Assembly: GCA_963669315.1 (NCBI GenBank)
Contig: OY770021.1
Span: 2,480,001-2,544,000 of the forward strand
Direction: 5' to 3'
DNA length: 64,000 nt
From: SZUA-547 sp963669315
Lineage (GTDB): Bacteria; Pseudomonadota; Alphaproteobacteria; Rhodobacterales; Rhodobacteraceae
Shown: in pieces, positions 44,963 through 53,953 of the stretch
Position numbering within the stretch: position 1 is the first letter of the stretch
How the letters are laid out: the number at the start of each line of letters is the position of its first letter
The notes under the pieces: model-generated
Seen by the model: the letters and a program-made list of their open reading frames with translations, nothing else
What the model was told of the DNA's origin: nothing
The model's database searches: none
Program-made: the position numbers and the translations under genes

Positions 44963-46189
44963 ATGTCATCCACGCCAAAGAGAGTCGTCCTCGCCTATTC
45001 CGGCGGCCTCGACACGTCGATCATTCTGAAATGGCTGCAGATCGAGTATGGCTGCGAAGTGGTCACTTTCACCGCCGATCTCGGCCAGGGCGAGGAGCTG
45101 GAGCCCGCCCGCGCCAAAGCCGAGCTGATGGGTATCCCTGACGAGCATATCTATATCGAGGATCTGCGAGAGGAGTTCGTTCGCGACTTCGTCTTCCCGA
45201 TGTTCCGGGCGAATGCAGTTTACGAGGGGCTGTATCTGCTCGGCACGTCGATCGCCCGGCCACTGATCTCCAAGCGGCTGATCGAGATCGCGACGGAGAC
45301 CGAGGCGGACGCCATCGCCCATGGCGCCACGGGCAAGGGCAACGATCAGGTGCGGTTTGAGCTCAGCGCCTATGCGCTCAATCCCGACATCAAGATCATC
45401 GCTCCGTGGCGCGACTGGGACCTGACCAGCCGGACCAAGCTGATCCAGTGGGCCGAGGCGCATCAGATTCCGGTGCCGAAGGACAAGCGCGGCGAGGCGC
45501 CGTTCTCGGTGGACGCGAATCTTTTGCACACCTCATCCGAGGGCAAGGTGCTTGAGGACCCGGCGGAGCAATGCCCGGACTACGTCTATCAGCGGACCGT
45601 GAAGCCGGAGGATGCCCCGGACACGCCGGAATATCTGGAGATTGGATTCAAGAAGGGCGACGCGGTTTCCATCAACGGACAGGCGATGAGCCCGGCGGAG
45701 CTTCTGACCGCGCTCAACGAATATGGCCGCAAGCATGGCGTCGGGCGGCTTGATCTGGTCGAGGGACGCTATGTGGGGATGAAGTCCCGCGGTGTTTACG
45801 AGACGCCCGGCGGCACGATCCTGCTGGAGGCGCATCGTGGCATTGAGCAGCTCACGCTGGACCGGGGCGCGGCGCATCTGAAGGATGAGCTGATGCCGCG
45901 CTATGCGGAGCTGATCTACAATGGTTACTGGTTCAGCCCTGAGCGCGAAATGCTGCAGACCGCTATCGACCACAGCCAGGAGCACGTCGAGGGCGTCGCC
46001 CGCGTGAAGCTCTATAAAGGCTCGGTCAACACTGTGGGTCGCTGGTCCGACCGCTCGCTCTATTCCGAACAGCATGTGACTTTCGAGGACGACGCCGGGG
46101 CCTATGACCAGAAGGATGCAGGCGGCTTCATCAAGATCAACGCGCTGAGGCTGCGGTTGCTGGCGGATCGGAAGCGCCGGCAGGGGTGA
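44963..46189 (+). CDS. argG: Argininosuccinate synthase
   Basis: A 408-residue enzyme joining citrulline and aspartate with ATP in arginine synthesis. The ATP loop is VVLAYSGGLDTSIILKWL, then HGATGKGNDQVRFE, PWRDWDLTSR and the C-terminal KLYKGSVNTVGRWSDRSLYSEQHVTFEDD. Length is usual. The start ATG 44963 has GGGAGA a few bases upstream. It stands alone; the next gene is convergent. Confidence 0.98.
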   Translation: MSSTPKRVVLAYSGGLDTSIILKWLQIEYGCEVVTFTADLGQGEELEPARAKAELMGIPDEHIYIEDLREEFVRDFVFPMFRANAVYEGLYLLGTSIARPLISKRLIEIATETEADAIAHGATGKGNDQVRFELSAYALNPDIKIIAPWRDWDLTSRTKLIQWAEAHQIPVPKDKRGEAPFSVDANLLHTSSEGKVLEDPAEQCPDYVYQRTVKPEDAPDTPEYLEIGFKKGDAVSINGQAMSPAELLTALNEYGRKHGVGRLDLVEGRYVGMKSRGVYETPGGTILLEAHRGIEQLTLDRGAAHLKDELMPRYAELIYNGYWFSPEREMLQTAIDHSQEHVEGVARVKLYKGSVNTVGRWSDRSLYSEQHVTFEDDAGAYDQKDAGGFIKINALRLRLLADRKRRQG

Positions 46190-46195
46190 AGCTGT

Positions 46196-46912
46196 TCAAA
46201 GTTTGAACCGCGTCAGGCGCTCAAAGTGGGGCGTCGCCGTCTTGGCGAGCGCCGCGTATTCTCCCTCCAACTTTGGCAACGGTCCCTCTGGTCCCGCGAA
46301 CCCGGTTGAGCGATGGACCGCGCCGTACCAATGCTTGGCCCAAGCGCCGTCGGCTGGGTGGCCGCCAGCGGGCCAGCGCAGCATCTTCTCGGTGAAGGGA
46401 ACGCCAATGGCGGCGCAGAGGCGGTTCAGGGCGCCCGCCGGGTCGGCGCGGATATCGGCGCTGTCGATCACCAGCGGGGGCTTGCCCAGCCACTCCGAGA
46501 CTTCATCGAAAAGCTCCACTTGCTGGACGAAGCCAATATCCTCCAATTTCGGCCCTTCGCGCTTTTTGGCGTAGCTCGCCACGACCCGCGCAGGATGGCG
46601 GATCAAGAAAACGTTCACGCAGTCCCGCATAAAACTCCTGTTGAATTCCGGGAGCATGTGATGGGTCATGTGTTTCTGGTAGAAGACCGGTCGACCGTCC
46701 GGGGTAGGGCCAAGGCAGGCTTCGGCTACTAGAGCAGGGTCCGTCTCTCCGGTGGCGATGCTTTCCTCACGCATCGGGTGGGCGGCGCCGGAGGCTTGCA
46801 GATAGGCGGCGTAGAAAGGCTCGTCCCATACGGCGCAGTCGCCCCGCGCGGCGAAGGAATACATCATGGCCGTCGACAGATTGCGCGGACCGGACCACAT
46901 CGCTATGCGCAT
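46196..46912 (-). CDS. Sulfotransferase-like protein
   Basis: A 238-residue protein. The N-terminal IAMWSGPRNLSTAMMYSFAARG resembles the PAPS 5'-phosphosulfate loop and VFLIRHPARVVASYAKKR the 3'-phosphate binding site of sulfotransferases. It overlaps by 10 bases the end of a class IV aminotransferase gene upstream, so the two are tightly co-translated. In some bacteria proteins of these two families are found together or fused, which suggests action on the same amino-acid-like substrate. The substrate is unknown. Confidence 0.8.
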   Translation of the reverse strand: MRIAMWSGPRNLSTAMMYSFAARGDCAVWDEPFYAAYLQASGAAHPMREESIATGETDPALVAEACLGPTPDGRPVFYQKHMTHHMLPEFNRSFMRDCVNVFLIRHPARVVASYAKKREGPKLEDIGFVQQVELFDEVSEWLGKPPLVIDSADIRADPAGALNRLCAAIGVPFTEKMLRWPAGGHPADGAWAKHWYGAVHRSTGFAGPEGPLPKLEGEYAALAKTATPHFERLTRFKL

Positions 46913-47808
46913 TTTTTGACCATGTCTTTGTAGAGATCGCGGAGACGGGCGGTGGTCGGACCCATATCTCCGGCCCCGATCGCGCGCCCGTCGATCTCAC
47001 CCACCGGGGTCTGGGCGCCGAATGTGCCGGTCAGAAACGCTTCATCAGCGGAGTAGGCCTCAACGAGAGAGAAATTCTTCTCTAAAACAGGGATCTCGTT
47101 GGCGCGGCAAAGCTCGATCACCTTCGCTCGCGTGATCCCGTTCATGCAGTAGTCGCCGGTCGAGGTCCAAACCTCTCCCTTGCGGACAATAAAGAAGTTG
47201 CAGGCGTTGGTGGTGTTTACGAAACCGTTTACGTCCAGCATCAGCGCTTCGTCGGCCCCGGCCTTCTCCGCCGCGATGCAGGCGAGGATGCAGTTGAGCT
47301 TGGAGTGGGAGTTGAGCTTCGGGTCCTGGCTCATCGGCAAGCCGCGGATATGCGGAACCGTCGCCAGGCGGATCGGCCGCGGCAGGCTTGGCTTTGAGTG
47401 CTCCATGATGATCGCGACGGTCGGGCCGGACCGCGACAAAGAGGGATGCTGGAAGGGGCGCGTTTTCACGCCGCGCGTCACCATAAGGCGCGCATGGGCG
47501 TCGGCGGTCATGCCATTGGTCGTCTGCGTGTCGAGCAGCGCCTGAATCAAATCGCCACGATCGAGACCGATATCGAGGTCTATGGCCTTGGCGGCCTCAA
47601 ACAGCCGGTCCAGATGCTCATCCAGAAACGCCCACACGCCATCGTAGAGCCGCAACCCCTCCCACACGCCATCGCCGAGCATAAAACCGGAATCGTAGAC
47701 ATTGACCGTCGCCTCCGCCTTCGGCTTCAATGCGCCGTTCAGCCAGATCAGGATGCTTTCGTTGCGCGCATCCTCTTCCGCATGGTGCGTCGTCACATGG
47801 TCGTTCAT
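46903..47808 (-). CDS. Class IV aminotransferase (branched-chain type)
   Basis: A 301-residue PLP enzyme of fold type IV. LNGALKPKAEATVNVYDSGFMLGDGVWEGLRLYDG is the family opening; the PLP lysine is in KLNSHSKLNCILACIAAEKAGADEAL; and GFVNTTNACNFFIV plus NGITRAKVIELC form the phosphate-binding part. It could be a branched-chain or D-amino-acid aminotransferase, and residues alone do not decide. It overlaps the following sulfotransferase-like gene. Confidence 0.88.
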   Translation of the reverse strand: MNDHVTTHHAEEDARNESILIWLNGALKPKAEATVNVYDSGFMLGDGVWEGLRLYDGVWAFLDEHLDRLFEAAKAIDLDIGLDRGDLIQALLDTQTTNGMTADAHARLMVTRGVKTRPFQHPSLSRSGPTVAIIMEHSKPSLPRPIRLATVPHIRGLPMSQDPKLNSHSKLNCILACIAAEKAGADEALMLDVNGFVNTTNACNFFIVRKGEVWTSTGDYCMNGITRAKVIELCRANEIPVLEKNFSLVEAYSADEAFLTGTFGAQTPVGEIDGRAIGAGDMGPTTARLRDLYKDMVKKCA

Positions 47809-47874
47809 TCGAGCGCTCCCTCTTCACCGCGACGCTAGCCCGCCGCGGTGAGAAGGGAAAGACGCGGCTCGGGG

Positions 47875-48699
47875 TCAGATCTGCCCGCTTTCCTTAAGCC
47901 AGCGCGCCATGCCCGCCACATTAAGCGCGCGCCACTGCTCGTAAGCGCCCCAGTCCTTGTAGGCGTCCATGGTGACCTCGGCCTGAAGCTCCTCCACCGT
48001 TTTGCCCGCCTTCAGACCGGCCAAAACCTGATCGCGTAGCTCCGATAAATACGCGGAGTTTTCACCAATAGCGGATTTGTCGCCGACCGGGCCGTGGCCG
48101 CCGACGAGAATGTCGAATTCGAGAGAGTTGACGACGTCGATCTGCTTGAGGATGCCGCCGACATCCGCCCCCGGCATGTCGCGAAACGGCACCCGCCTGA
48201 CGGTCACCGCGTCGACCACAAAGGCGACATTTTCAGGCCGGATCACCATCGCGATCAGGTCTTCGCCATGGCCGACGCCAAGATAGGTCAGCTCGATCGT
48301 CTTGCCGCCCGCCTCTATGGTTTTGGTGTCGGAGAAGCGATCGGTCGGCGCCACGCCATCGATCTCGGCCGGGGCCTTTTCATGCGCGATCACGGTCAGC
48401 CCTTCGCCGAACGCGGCCCCGCCCGAGGCGTGGTCGCCGTGGCTGTGGCTGTAGATCAGATGGGTGATCTGCTTGTCAGTCTGCTTCGCGATCTCCGCCT
48501 TCAGCCAGGCGGCCGCCTCTGCATTGATCGGGTCGGTGACGATCACGCCGTCCGCGGTCTCGACAAAAACGGCGACGTGGAAGTTGTTCTGGAAACGATA
48601 GACGTCTCCCGCGACATTGCTGATCGAACGTTTCACGTCCTGTGCGGCGGCGGGACCAGCCGCGATGACAGCGGCGGCGAATAAGGCGAGCAGTCTCAT
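47875..48699 (-). CDS. Secreted MBL-fold metallohydrolase
   Basis: A 274-residue protein with a signal peptide (MRLLALFAAAVIAAGPAAA). The metallo-beta-lactamase fold is shown by VIVTDPINAEAAAWL, the zinc motif THLIYSHSHGDHASGG, and the later GVGHGEDLIAM and LVGGHGPVGD. It belongs to the SoxH-like/quinoprotein-relay-associated periplasmic branch rather than to proven antibiotic resistance enzymes. The substrate is unknown. ATG 48699 follows GGGAGG. Confidence 0.87.
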   Translation of the reverse strand: MRLLALFAAAVIAAGPAAAQDVKRSISNVAGDVYRFQNNFHVAVFVETADGVIVTDPINAEAAAWLKAEIAKQTDKQITHLIYSHSHGDHASGGAAFGEGLTVIAHEKAPAEIDGVAPTDRFSDTKTIEAGGKTIELTYLGVGHGEDLIAMVIRPENVAFVVDAVTVRRVPFRDMPGADVGGILKQIDVVNSLEFDILVGGHGPVGDKSAIGENSAYLSELRDQVLAGLKAGKTVEELQAEVTMDAYKDWGAYEQWRALNVAGMARWLKESGQI

Positions 48700-48809
48700 T
48701 AACGTTCCTCCCTTTGGTGTCAAACGGAAGATAGACCGGCTTTCGATTCGGCCAGTTAGCGATTTCGTGATCGGGGGTGGCCTTCAATTATTGTAGGAGA
48801 CGGCCGGCA

Positions 48810-49871
48810 TTAATTGGCAAAAAAGGGTTTGGATAGAAGCGTATCGGTCGAATCCGCCACCGCCCGATCGCTAACTGGGCATCCAGCCGCAATCCATTTT
48901 CTGAGCGAATTCTGTGAAGTTTCGCTAAATCGACCGCCGATCGGCCCAGAATAAAATCCAGCGTCGCGAAGGCCGAAATGAAAATAATCCGGCGCCTCGT
49001 AGGGCCGTAAATCTAGTACGGTCATTAAATCTTCGAACGATCCCGTTGTATTCTTAATCCCACAATACAAAATCGCGCGGTTCAAATAAATGGCCACCTC
49101 CCTGTCGTTCAATTTGATGGCAGTTTCGTAATCCCGCAAAGCCCTATCAATTTCTCCAATTTCAGAATACGAGTTTGCGCGATTTACGTAAGCCGTAACC
49201 TGATGGGCATCGATAGAAATAACCTGATTAAAATCATGGATCGCCTCCGAATAATCGCCTTGCTGATGCAAGGCCAACCCACGATTGGAAAGCAGATGTA
49301 TTGAATTTGGAATAAATTCTAGACCTTTTTCGATTACGTCAATCGCATCCTCATGTTGATCTAGCAAAAGGTAAATGGCGGCAATATTACTATAGGGCAT
49401 GTCCAGCCCGGGATTAAGATTGATAGATCTCGCAAAATCACTTATCGCACGCTCAAAATTCTCCAGATACATGTGCGCCAGTCCTCTACTCACATATAAA
49501 ACCGGCTCAGTTTGTAGGTTCACTATTAGATTATCGAATAAATCGATCGCATCATTGAAGCGACCGATTGATATATAGACATTTCCCTTATTTATTAGCG
49601 GTTTGTAATTGTTTTGATCGAGATGGTAAGAATTATCAAAATCGGCAATGGCACCATTGAATTTCTGTAGGTCACTATTTGCGATGCCCCTCAATAAATA
49701 GGCGCCGGCAAGATTCCACTTCTCTCCGTCGCCGGTTTCGATGATCTCTGTGCAACCTCGTAGTCGCCGGTGGGGGTCTGCATTTTGCTCGCAATCTTCG
49801 CCAACACCGCCATAAACACTGGTCACGGAGATGATGAAGAAGGCGAAAACGGTGATTGGTAACCGTCGCAA
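48810..49871 (-). CDS. Secreted TPR protein with PG-binding-like C-terminus
   Basis: 353 residues, start TTG 49871 with AAGGG upstream. The signal peptide is MRRLPITVFAFFIISVTSVYG. A Cys pair follows (EDCEQ..GCTEII), then about seven TPR units (residues ~50-290, e.g. NYKPLINKGNVYISIGRFNDAIDLFD) and a C-terminal segment RDAGFYSGPIGGRFSETSQNSLRKWIAAGCP like a peptidoglycan-binding domain repeat. It is AT-rich relative to its neighbours and related to two proteins inside the integrated element (54,552-56,539). Function unknown. Confidence 0.75.
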   Translation of the reverse strand: MRRLPITVFAFFIISVTSVYGGVGEDCEQNADPHRRLRGCTEIIETGDGEKWNLAGAYLLRGIANSDLQKFNGAIADFDNSYHLDQNNYKPLINKGNVYISIGRFNDAIDLFDNLIVNLQTEPVLYVSRGLAHMYLENFERAISDFARSINLNPGLDMPYSNIAAIYLLLDQHEDAIDVIEKGLEFIPNSIHLLSNRGLALHQQGDYSEAIHDFNQVISIDAHQVTAYVNRANSYSEIGEIDRALRDYETAIKLNDREVAIYLNRAILYCGIKNTTGSFEDLMTVLDLRPYEAPDYFHFGLRDAGFYSGPIGGRFSETSQNSLRKWIAAGCPVSDRAVADSTDTLLSKPFFAN

Positions 49872-49969
49872 AATGTAATTCCCTTGTTCTCCGGAGCGGC
49901 ATCTTCGGCTGACTCAATTCAACCAGAATTAGCGTCCGACTCGGTGCATATGCAATCTGATTGTCGCGC

Positions 49970-50779
49970 CTAGTTTGGCGCGCGAACCACCCGTCCGGCG
50001 GCGCAGCGCTGGCTAGAGGCGGAAACGGCGGTGGTTGGCGCTTCGAGGATCAGCGCTCTCAGATCGGAATCGGCGGTCACGCTCGCGCCGAGATTGATCC
50101 AGAGCTCGGTGACGACGTCCTCTTCGCCCGCCTTGCCGCAGATCAACCTGACCCGGTCGCCGGCGCCCGCCCCGAAGGCGGCGTCGAAGGCGGCGCGGAC
50201 TATCTCACGGGTCAGCACCCGATCGAGATTGTCGACGAACAGCTGTCGGAGGGGAGAGGCGTTGAGCTGGCGCACCAGCGCCATGGTCTCGGTGAAGTAC
50301 TCGTCGGCATCCGCGCCCCGGTCGGGGCCGGTCAGGTCATCCTCATAGCAGGAGCCATGCTTCGCCCATTCGTGCTCATGCAGCCCGCTTTGAATGCCGG
50401 GCATCAGCACCTGCAATTCCTCCATGACCGGACCGGAGATCGCGGGGACCGGTCCGGGTCGCTTCTCCCGGCAACTGGTCGGCTCTCCACTATCGCAATT
50501 GCAGGGGAAGATATCCTTGTCGTCCAGATCGTCGGGCCAGAGGCCGTGGATCGAAAACCGCGTCGCGTCCGGGCGAGCGGCTGTCAGCGTCCGGCACTCC
50601 GCCTTTCGCTGGCCGGCGCGGGTCGCGCAAAAGCCAGGCTGCCAACTGGCCGCCAGCACCAGTTCGATGCTGTCCTCGGGCAACGGGGAGTCTGATTTCG
50701 GCGGCGTTTCGCTGAACCGCCAAAGAACGACAAGCGCGACGATGCTGAGGGCGATAAGGGACAGAAACAGCCGTTTCAT
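49970..50779 (-). CDS. Ribonuclease T2 family protein
   Basis: A 269-residue secreted RNase. An N-terminal membrane or signal segment (LFLSLIALSIVALVVLW) precedes the RNase T2 catalytic sites CAS I (FSIHGLWPDD) and CAS II (HEWAKHGSCY), both with their histidines, plus several cysteines. It degrades RNA in the periplasm. The start ATG 50779 is 4 bases from the chrA stop, so it is the third gene of a rhodanese-chrA-RNase operon. Confidence 0.9.
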   Translation of the reverse strand: MKRLFLSLIALSIVALVVLWRFSETPPKSDSPLPEDSIELVLAASWQPGFCATRAGQRKAECRTLTAARPDATRFSIHGLWPDDLDDKDIFPCNCDSGEPTSCREKRPGPVPAISGPVMEELQVLMPGIQSGLHEHEWAKHGSCYEDDLTGPDRGADADEYFTETMALVRQLNASPLRQLFVDNLDRVLTREIVRAAFDAAFGAGAGDRVRLICGKAGEEDVVTELWINLGASVTADSDLRALILEAPTTAVSASSQRCAAGRVVRAPN

Positions 50780-50783
50780 ATGT

Positions 50784-52052
50784 TCAGAACAACCCCATCG
50801 CGGAGAGCGCCAGCCCCGACGCCGCGCCCAGCCCAACCAGCAATGTCATCGGAGCCTTGAGGCCGAATGTCAGGACCGCGAACAGGCCAAAGAGAGCGAT
50901 CTTGGCCCATTCGGGGTCGTCGAGTCCTGCGGGCAGGAAGGACGCCTCGGCCAGATAGACGGCGAGGTTCAGGATCACCCCCACCACCGCGGCCGAGACT
51001 CCTGCCAGAGCGCGCCGGGCGCGAGGGGCGTTTTGCAGACGCTCGACATGCGGGGCGGCGGCGAGGATCAGCATGAAGCTGGGCGCGAAGGTGTAGAAGG
51101 TGGCGAGCGCCGCAGTGAAAGCGGCGGCCAGGCCGGTTCCGGGTCCGGTCCACCCGGCGAAGAACCCGGCATAGGTGTTGACCAGGATCAGCGGGCCGGG
51201 GGTGGCCTCGGCGATGGCGAGCCCGTTCAGCATTTCGGCGGCGCTCAGCCAGCCATAGGCCTCGACCGCGCGGTCGGCGACGTAGGGCAGCAGAGCGTAG
51301 GCGCCTCCGAATGAGACGAAAGCGGCGGACGTGAAGAGCGTCGCCACGCCGTCAAACGGGTCGGGGCCAAGTGTCAGGCGGACCGCGAAGAACACGCCAA
51401 GGATCAACGCAGCGAAGACGGCGATCAGCTTCAGAGCGTCGCGTTTTCTGGGGACCGGACCGATCTCGACGCTGTCCTCATGCGCGTGCGGCAGGGCGAG
51501 GCCCGCCAGAGCCGCTAGCGCGACGATCAGCGGGAAGGGCGCGCCCAGAAAGTAGATGCCGATGAAGGCGGCGGCTGCGAGCGCCCAATGCCAGGGGCCG
51601 CCAAGCGCCTTGCCCGAAAGGGTCCAGAACGCCCGCGCGACGAGCGCGATGACGGCGGGCTGCACGCCGGCGAAGATCCCGGCGATCCAACGATTGTCGC
51701 CTTGAGCGGCGGCGACCCAGGCGAGGGCGATCATCAGCGCGGCGCCCGGCAGGATGAAGGCGAGGCCCGCCGCCAGCCCGCCCCGCAGCCCGTGCAGGCG
51801 CCAGCCAAGCCAGGTGGCGAGCTGCTGCGCCTCCGGCCCCGGCAGCAGCATGGACACCGCCAGACCGCGACGGAACGCGTCGCCAGACACCCAGCCGCGC
51901 TTGTCGACCACTTCCTCCTGCATCAGCGCGATCTGACCGGCGGGCCCGCCGAAAGAAAGCAGGCCGATCTTGATCCAGACGGGCGCCGTATCTGCGAATT
52001 CAGGCGCGCTACGCTCGGCGGCCTCGGCGCTGTTCACATCGGGGGCGGTCAT
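50784..52052 (-). CDS. chrA: Chromate transporter ChrA
   Basis: A 422-residue bidomain CHR-family protein with about 10-12 helices. Each half has the family motifs: IGLLSFGGPAGQIALMQEEVVDKRGWVS with AVSMLLPGPEAQQLATWLGWRLHG in the first, and SAAFVSFGGAYALLPYVADRAVEAYGWLS with IAEATPGPLILVNTYAGFFAG in the second. It exports chromate or related anions. Its ATG overlaps the stop of the rhodanese gene (ATGA at 52049-52052). Confidence 0.94.
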   Translation of the reverse strand: MTAPDVNSAEAAERSAPEFADTAPVWIKIGLLSFGGPAGQIALMQEEVVDKRGWVSGDAFRRGLAVSMLLPGPEAQQLATWLGWRLHGLRGGLAAGLAFILPGAALMIALAWVAAAQGDNRWIAGIFAGVQPAVIALVARAFWTLSGKALGGPWHWALAAAAFIGIYFLGAPFPLIVALAALAGLALPHAHEDSVEIGPVPRKRDALKLIAVFAALILGVFFAVRLTLGPDPFDGVATLFTSAAFVSFGGAYALLPYVADRAVEAYGWLSAAEMLNGLAIAEATPGPLILVNTYAGFFAGWTGPGTGLAAAFTAALATFYTFAPSFMLILAAAPHVERLQNAPRARRALAGVSAAVVGVILNLAVYLAEASFLPAGLDDPEWAKIALFGLFAVLTFGLKAPMTLLVGLGAASGLALSAMGLF

Positions 52053-52384
52053 ATCTCGATCTCCGACAGGGGCGCGTTCGCTGATTTTAGTGCTTCGAAT
52101 CCGCCGCGAACATAGACCGCTTCGATGCCGTGCAAAAGCATCCAGCCGGTCGCGAACTGGCTGACCTCATGTCCGTGAACGCAAAAGACGATCGCCGGGG
52201 TCTGGTCGGCGACGAGCGCGGCGTCCATGGGCAGTTCGAACGGGTTGCGCCAGATGGCGCCCTTTACCGTCATGCCGGATGCGGCGCGGGCCGGGGCCTT
52301 GCGCACGTCGATCAGGCGGAGGCGCTCTGATGACAGGCGCTGAAGCGCTTCCGTGGCGGAGATTGAGGGGATGGTTTCAGGCAT
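52049..52384 (-). CDS. Rhodanese-like protein (chromate operon)
   Basis: A 111-residue single rhodanese domain. ALQRLSSERLRLIDVRKAPARAASGMTVKGAIWRNP is the conserved first half and the active-site loop IVFCVHGHEVSQ holds the cysteine, at about residue 66. Rhodanese-chrA pairs are common in proteobacteria (chrE-like). It could serve in thiol or sulfur transfer during chromate stress; this is inference from context. The start is ATG 52384; the longer frame to 52495 has no family-like sequence. Confidence 0.87.
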   Translation of the reverse strand: MPETIPSISATEALQRLSSERLRLIDVRKAPARAASGMTVKGAIWRNPFELPMDAALVADQTPAIVFCVHGHEVSQFATGWMLLHGIEAVYVRGGFEALKSANAPLSEIEI

Positions 52385-52498
52385 GGCGCATCGCTCCCAT
52401 AGCTGGGGTCTCGCGATGCTTGGGCTTGCGCCTCTCTCCGGGGGATCGCTTGGCCCCGGCTGATTGGACGTAGGCGCCCGAAGCATGTCACGCAAGCG

Positions 52499-52819
52499 TC
52501 AGCGCAGCAGTACCCGCGCTTTGGCAGCCAGTATTTCCGAGTCGCCTTCGATCAAGAGCGTTTTCAGCCGGGACGACTCTCCCGCCGAGATGGCGACGGA
52601 TGATTTCGGAACGGCGAAGCTTTTGGCCGCCAACTTGATCAGAGCCTTGTTCGCGGCGCCGTCGATGGGAGGGGCGGAGACGCGTGCGGCCAACGCCCCG
52701 CCGCCATTGGCGAGTTCGACGCGCCCGCCAATAGCGTCCCGTCCACCCTTTGGCGTAAGTCGGATACGCAGGATCAGACCGTCTTCTACGGCCCTGAACG
52801 CCGCGCGAGCGTCGCTCAC
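52499..52819 (-). CDS. DUF167 (UPF0235/YggU-like) protein
   Basis: A 106-residue protein. LILRIRLTPKGGRDAIGGR, VSAPPIDGAANKALIKLAAKSFAVPKSSVAISAGESSRLKTLLIEG are the DUF167 hallmarks. Function is unknown. Its ATG overlaps the stop of the YggT gene upstream (52816-52819), a neighbourhood frequently conserved in proteobacteria. Confidence 0.93.
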   Translation of the reverse strand: MSDARAAFRAVEDGLILRIRLTPKGGRDAIGGRVELANGGGALAARVSAPPIDGAANKALIKLAAKSFAVPKSSVAISAGESSRLKTLLIEGDSEILAAKARVLLR

Positions 52820-53103
52820 AAAACGGCGTAGGCGTTGTTAACGATCAGACGCTCGAGAAACAGCAGACCAATAATAATAATCAAGGGAGTCAGGTCGATG
52901 CCTCCGAGGTCGGGCAGGATGCGCCGGATCGGGCGATATACCGGTTCGGTCAGGCGGCCGAGGCCATGCCAAAGCTGGCTGACGAACTGGTTGTGAGTGT
53001 TGATCACATTGAAGGCGATCAGCCAGCTCAGCACCGCTTGGATAATGATGATCCACAACGCGATGTCGATGAGCGTCAGTAGTAGCCAGATTATCGTGCC
53101 CAT
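52816..53103 (-). CDS. YggT family membrane protein
   Basis: A 95-residue protein with two hydrophobic segments, LLLTLIDIALWIIIIQAVLSWLIAF and LTPLIIIIGLLFLERLIV, flanking the cytosolic loop LTEPVYRPIRRILPDLGGID, the classic YggT signature. Members are linked to osmotic or membrane homeostasis and cell division proteins. It is coupled to the DUF167 gene and divergent from tRNA-Ala. Confidence 0.94.
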   Translation of the reverse strand: MGTIIWLLLTLIDIALWIIIIQAVLSWLIAFNVINTHNQFVSQLWHGLGRLTEPVYRPIRRILPDLGGIDLTPLIIIIGLLFLERLIVNNAYAVL

Positions 53104-53286
53104 CGGCCCGTCTCCCGGTCGGTCGCGCCGCCCTCCGGCGCGCCGATAGACCTAGCGAGGGGGCCGCGCTGGCGCAAGGCGCCGCAATGGCGAAAACAGC
53201 GCGCATGCGGCCGGAATGCTTGCTTGACTTGGCGAAACCCCACGCTTAGTTACCCGCTCAACCGGGCGCATGTTCGTTTGGATGGC

Positions 53287-53362
<76 letters not shown>

Positions 53363-53462
53363 ATTTCCCAGATTAAGGCATTGATATTTATATATCTTTC
53401 GCCTTGTGTGTTTCTCTCTTCCACCAATGCATACGCCTATGAAGTGCAGATGGAGAGAGAAC

Positions 53463-53696
53463 ATGACGACTCACCCCCACCAGGACGAACTAGACTTTGA
53501 CGCCGTGCGCGACCGCATCCGCCAGTTCGGCGAGGCGTTCAAGGAGGGCTATAGAGACTGCCCCGCCATCGATCCGGCTGAGATAGAGGCGCTGATCTCG
53601 CTGACTGACGCAGAACTGAACCATCCCAAACAGCTTACTCGCTTCGCCATGAAGTACGGCGTCTCCCTCGATTGGCTCATTCTCGGCAAGGTGTAG
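53463..53696 (+). CDS. Small phage-regulator-like protein
   Basis: 77 residues from ATG 53463, which has GGAGAGAGAA upstream. It is acidic at the N-terminus (HQDELDFDAVRDRIRQFGEAFKEGY), and its end LTRFAMKYGVSLDWLILGK resembles the last helices of Cro/C1-type regulators, where YGVSxDWLLxG is common. The first helix-turn-helix helices are not apparent, so it may bind protein rather than DNA. It lies just inside attL, on the strand opposite the rest of the element's genes, and ends before a strong terminator. Confidence 0.65.
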   Translation: MTTHPHQDELDFDAVRDRIRQFGEAFKEGYRDCPAIDPAEIEALISLTDAELNHPKQLTRFAMKYGVSLDWLILGKV

Positions 53697-53773
53697 ACTC
53701 TTCTCGCCGAAACCCGTCGCTCGCTGACGCTCGAAAAGACGGCCTGAAGACAGATCAATTGAGCTAACTAGAA

Positions 53774-53799
53774 GCCCCGGCCAAGCGGTCGGGGCTTTT
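53774..53799 (+). terminator. Intrinsic terminator after small regulator gene
   Basis: GCCCCGGCC (53774-53782) pairs with GGTCGGGGC (53787-53795, one G-T wobble) around loop AAGC, followed by TTTT (53796-53799). It lies about 80 bases after the stop of the 77-residue protein. Confidence 0.85.
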
Positions 53800-53953
53800 C
53801 CATGCGCGATGAAAATAGGCGACCCGATTGGATAAATCGCAAACCATACAGGCTTTTATATAGTTAAGGCCGCATTAATCGGTCCCGCATAGGGGTGGCG
53901 AGCTACCTTGGTTCTCGAAAGTTAAACACCCCGCGTAGACACACACACGCGCA

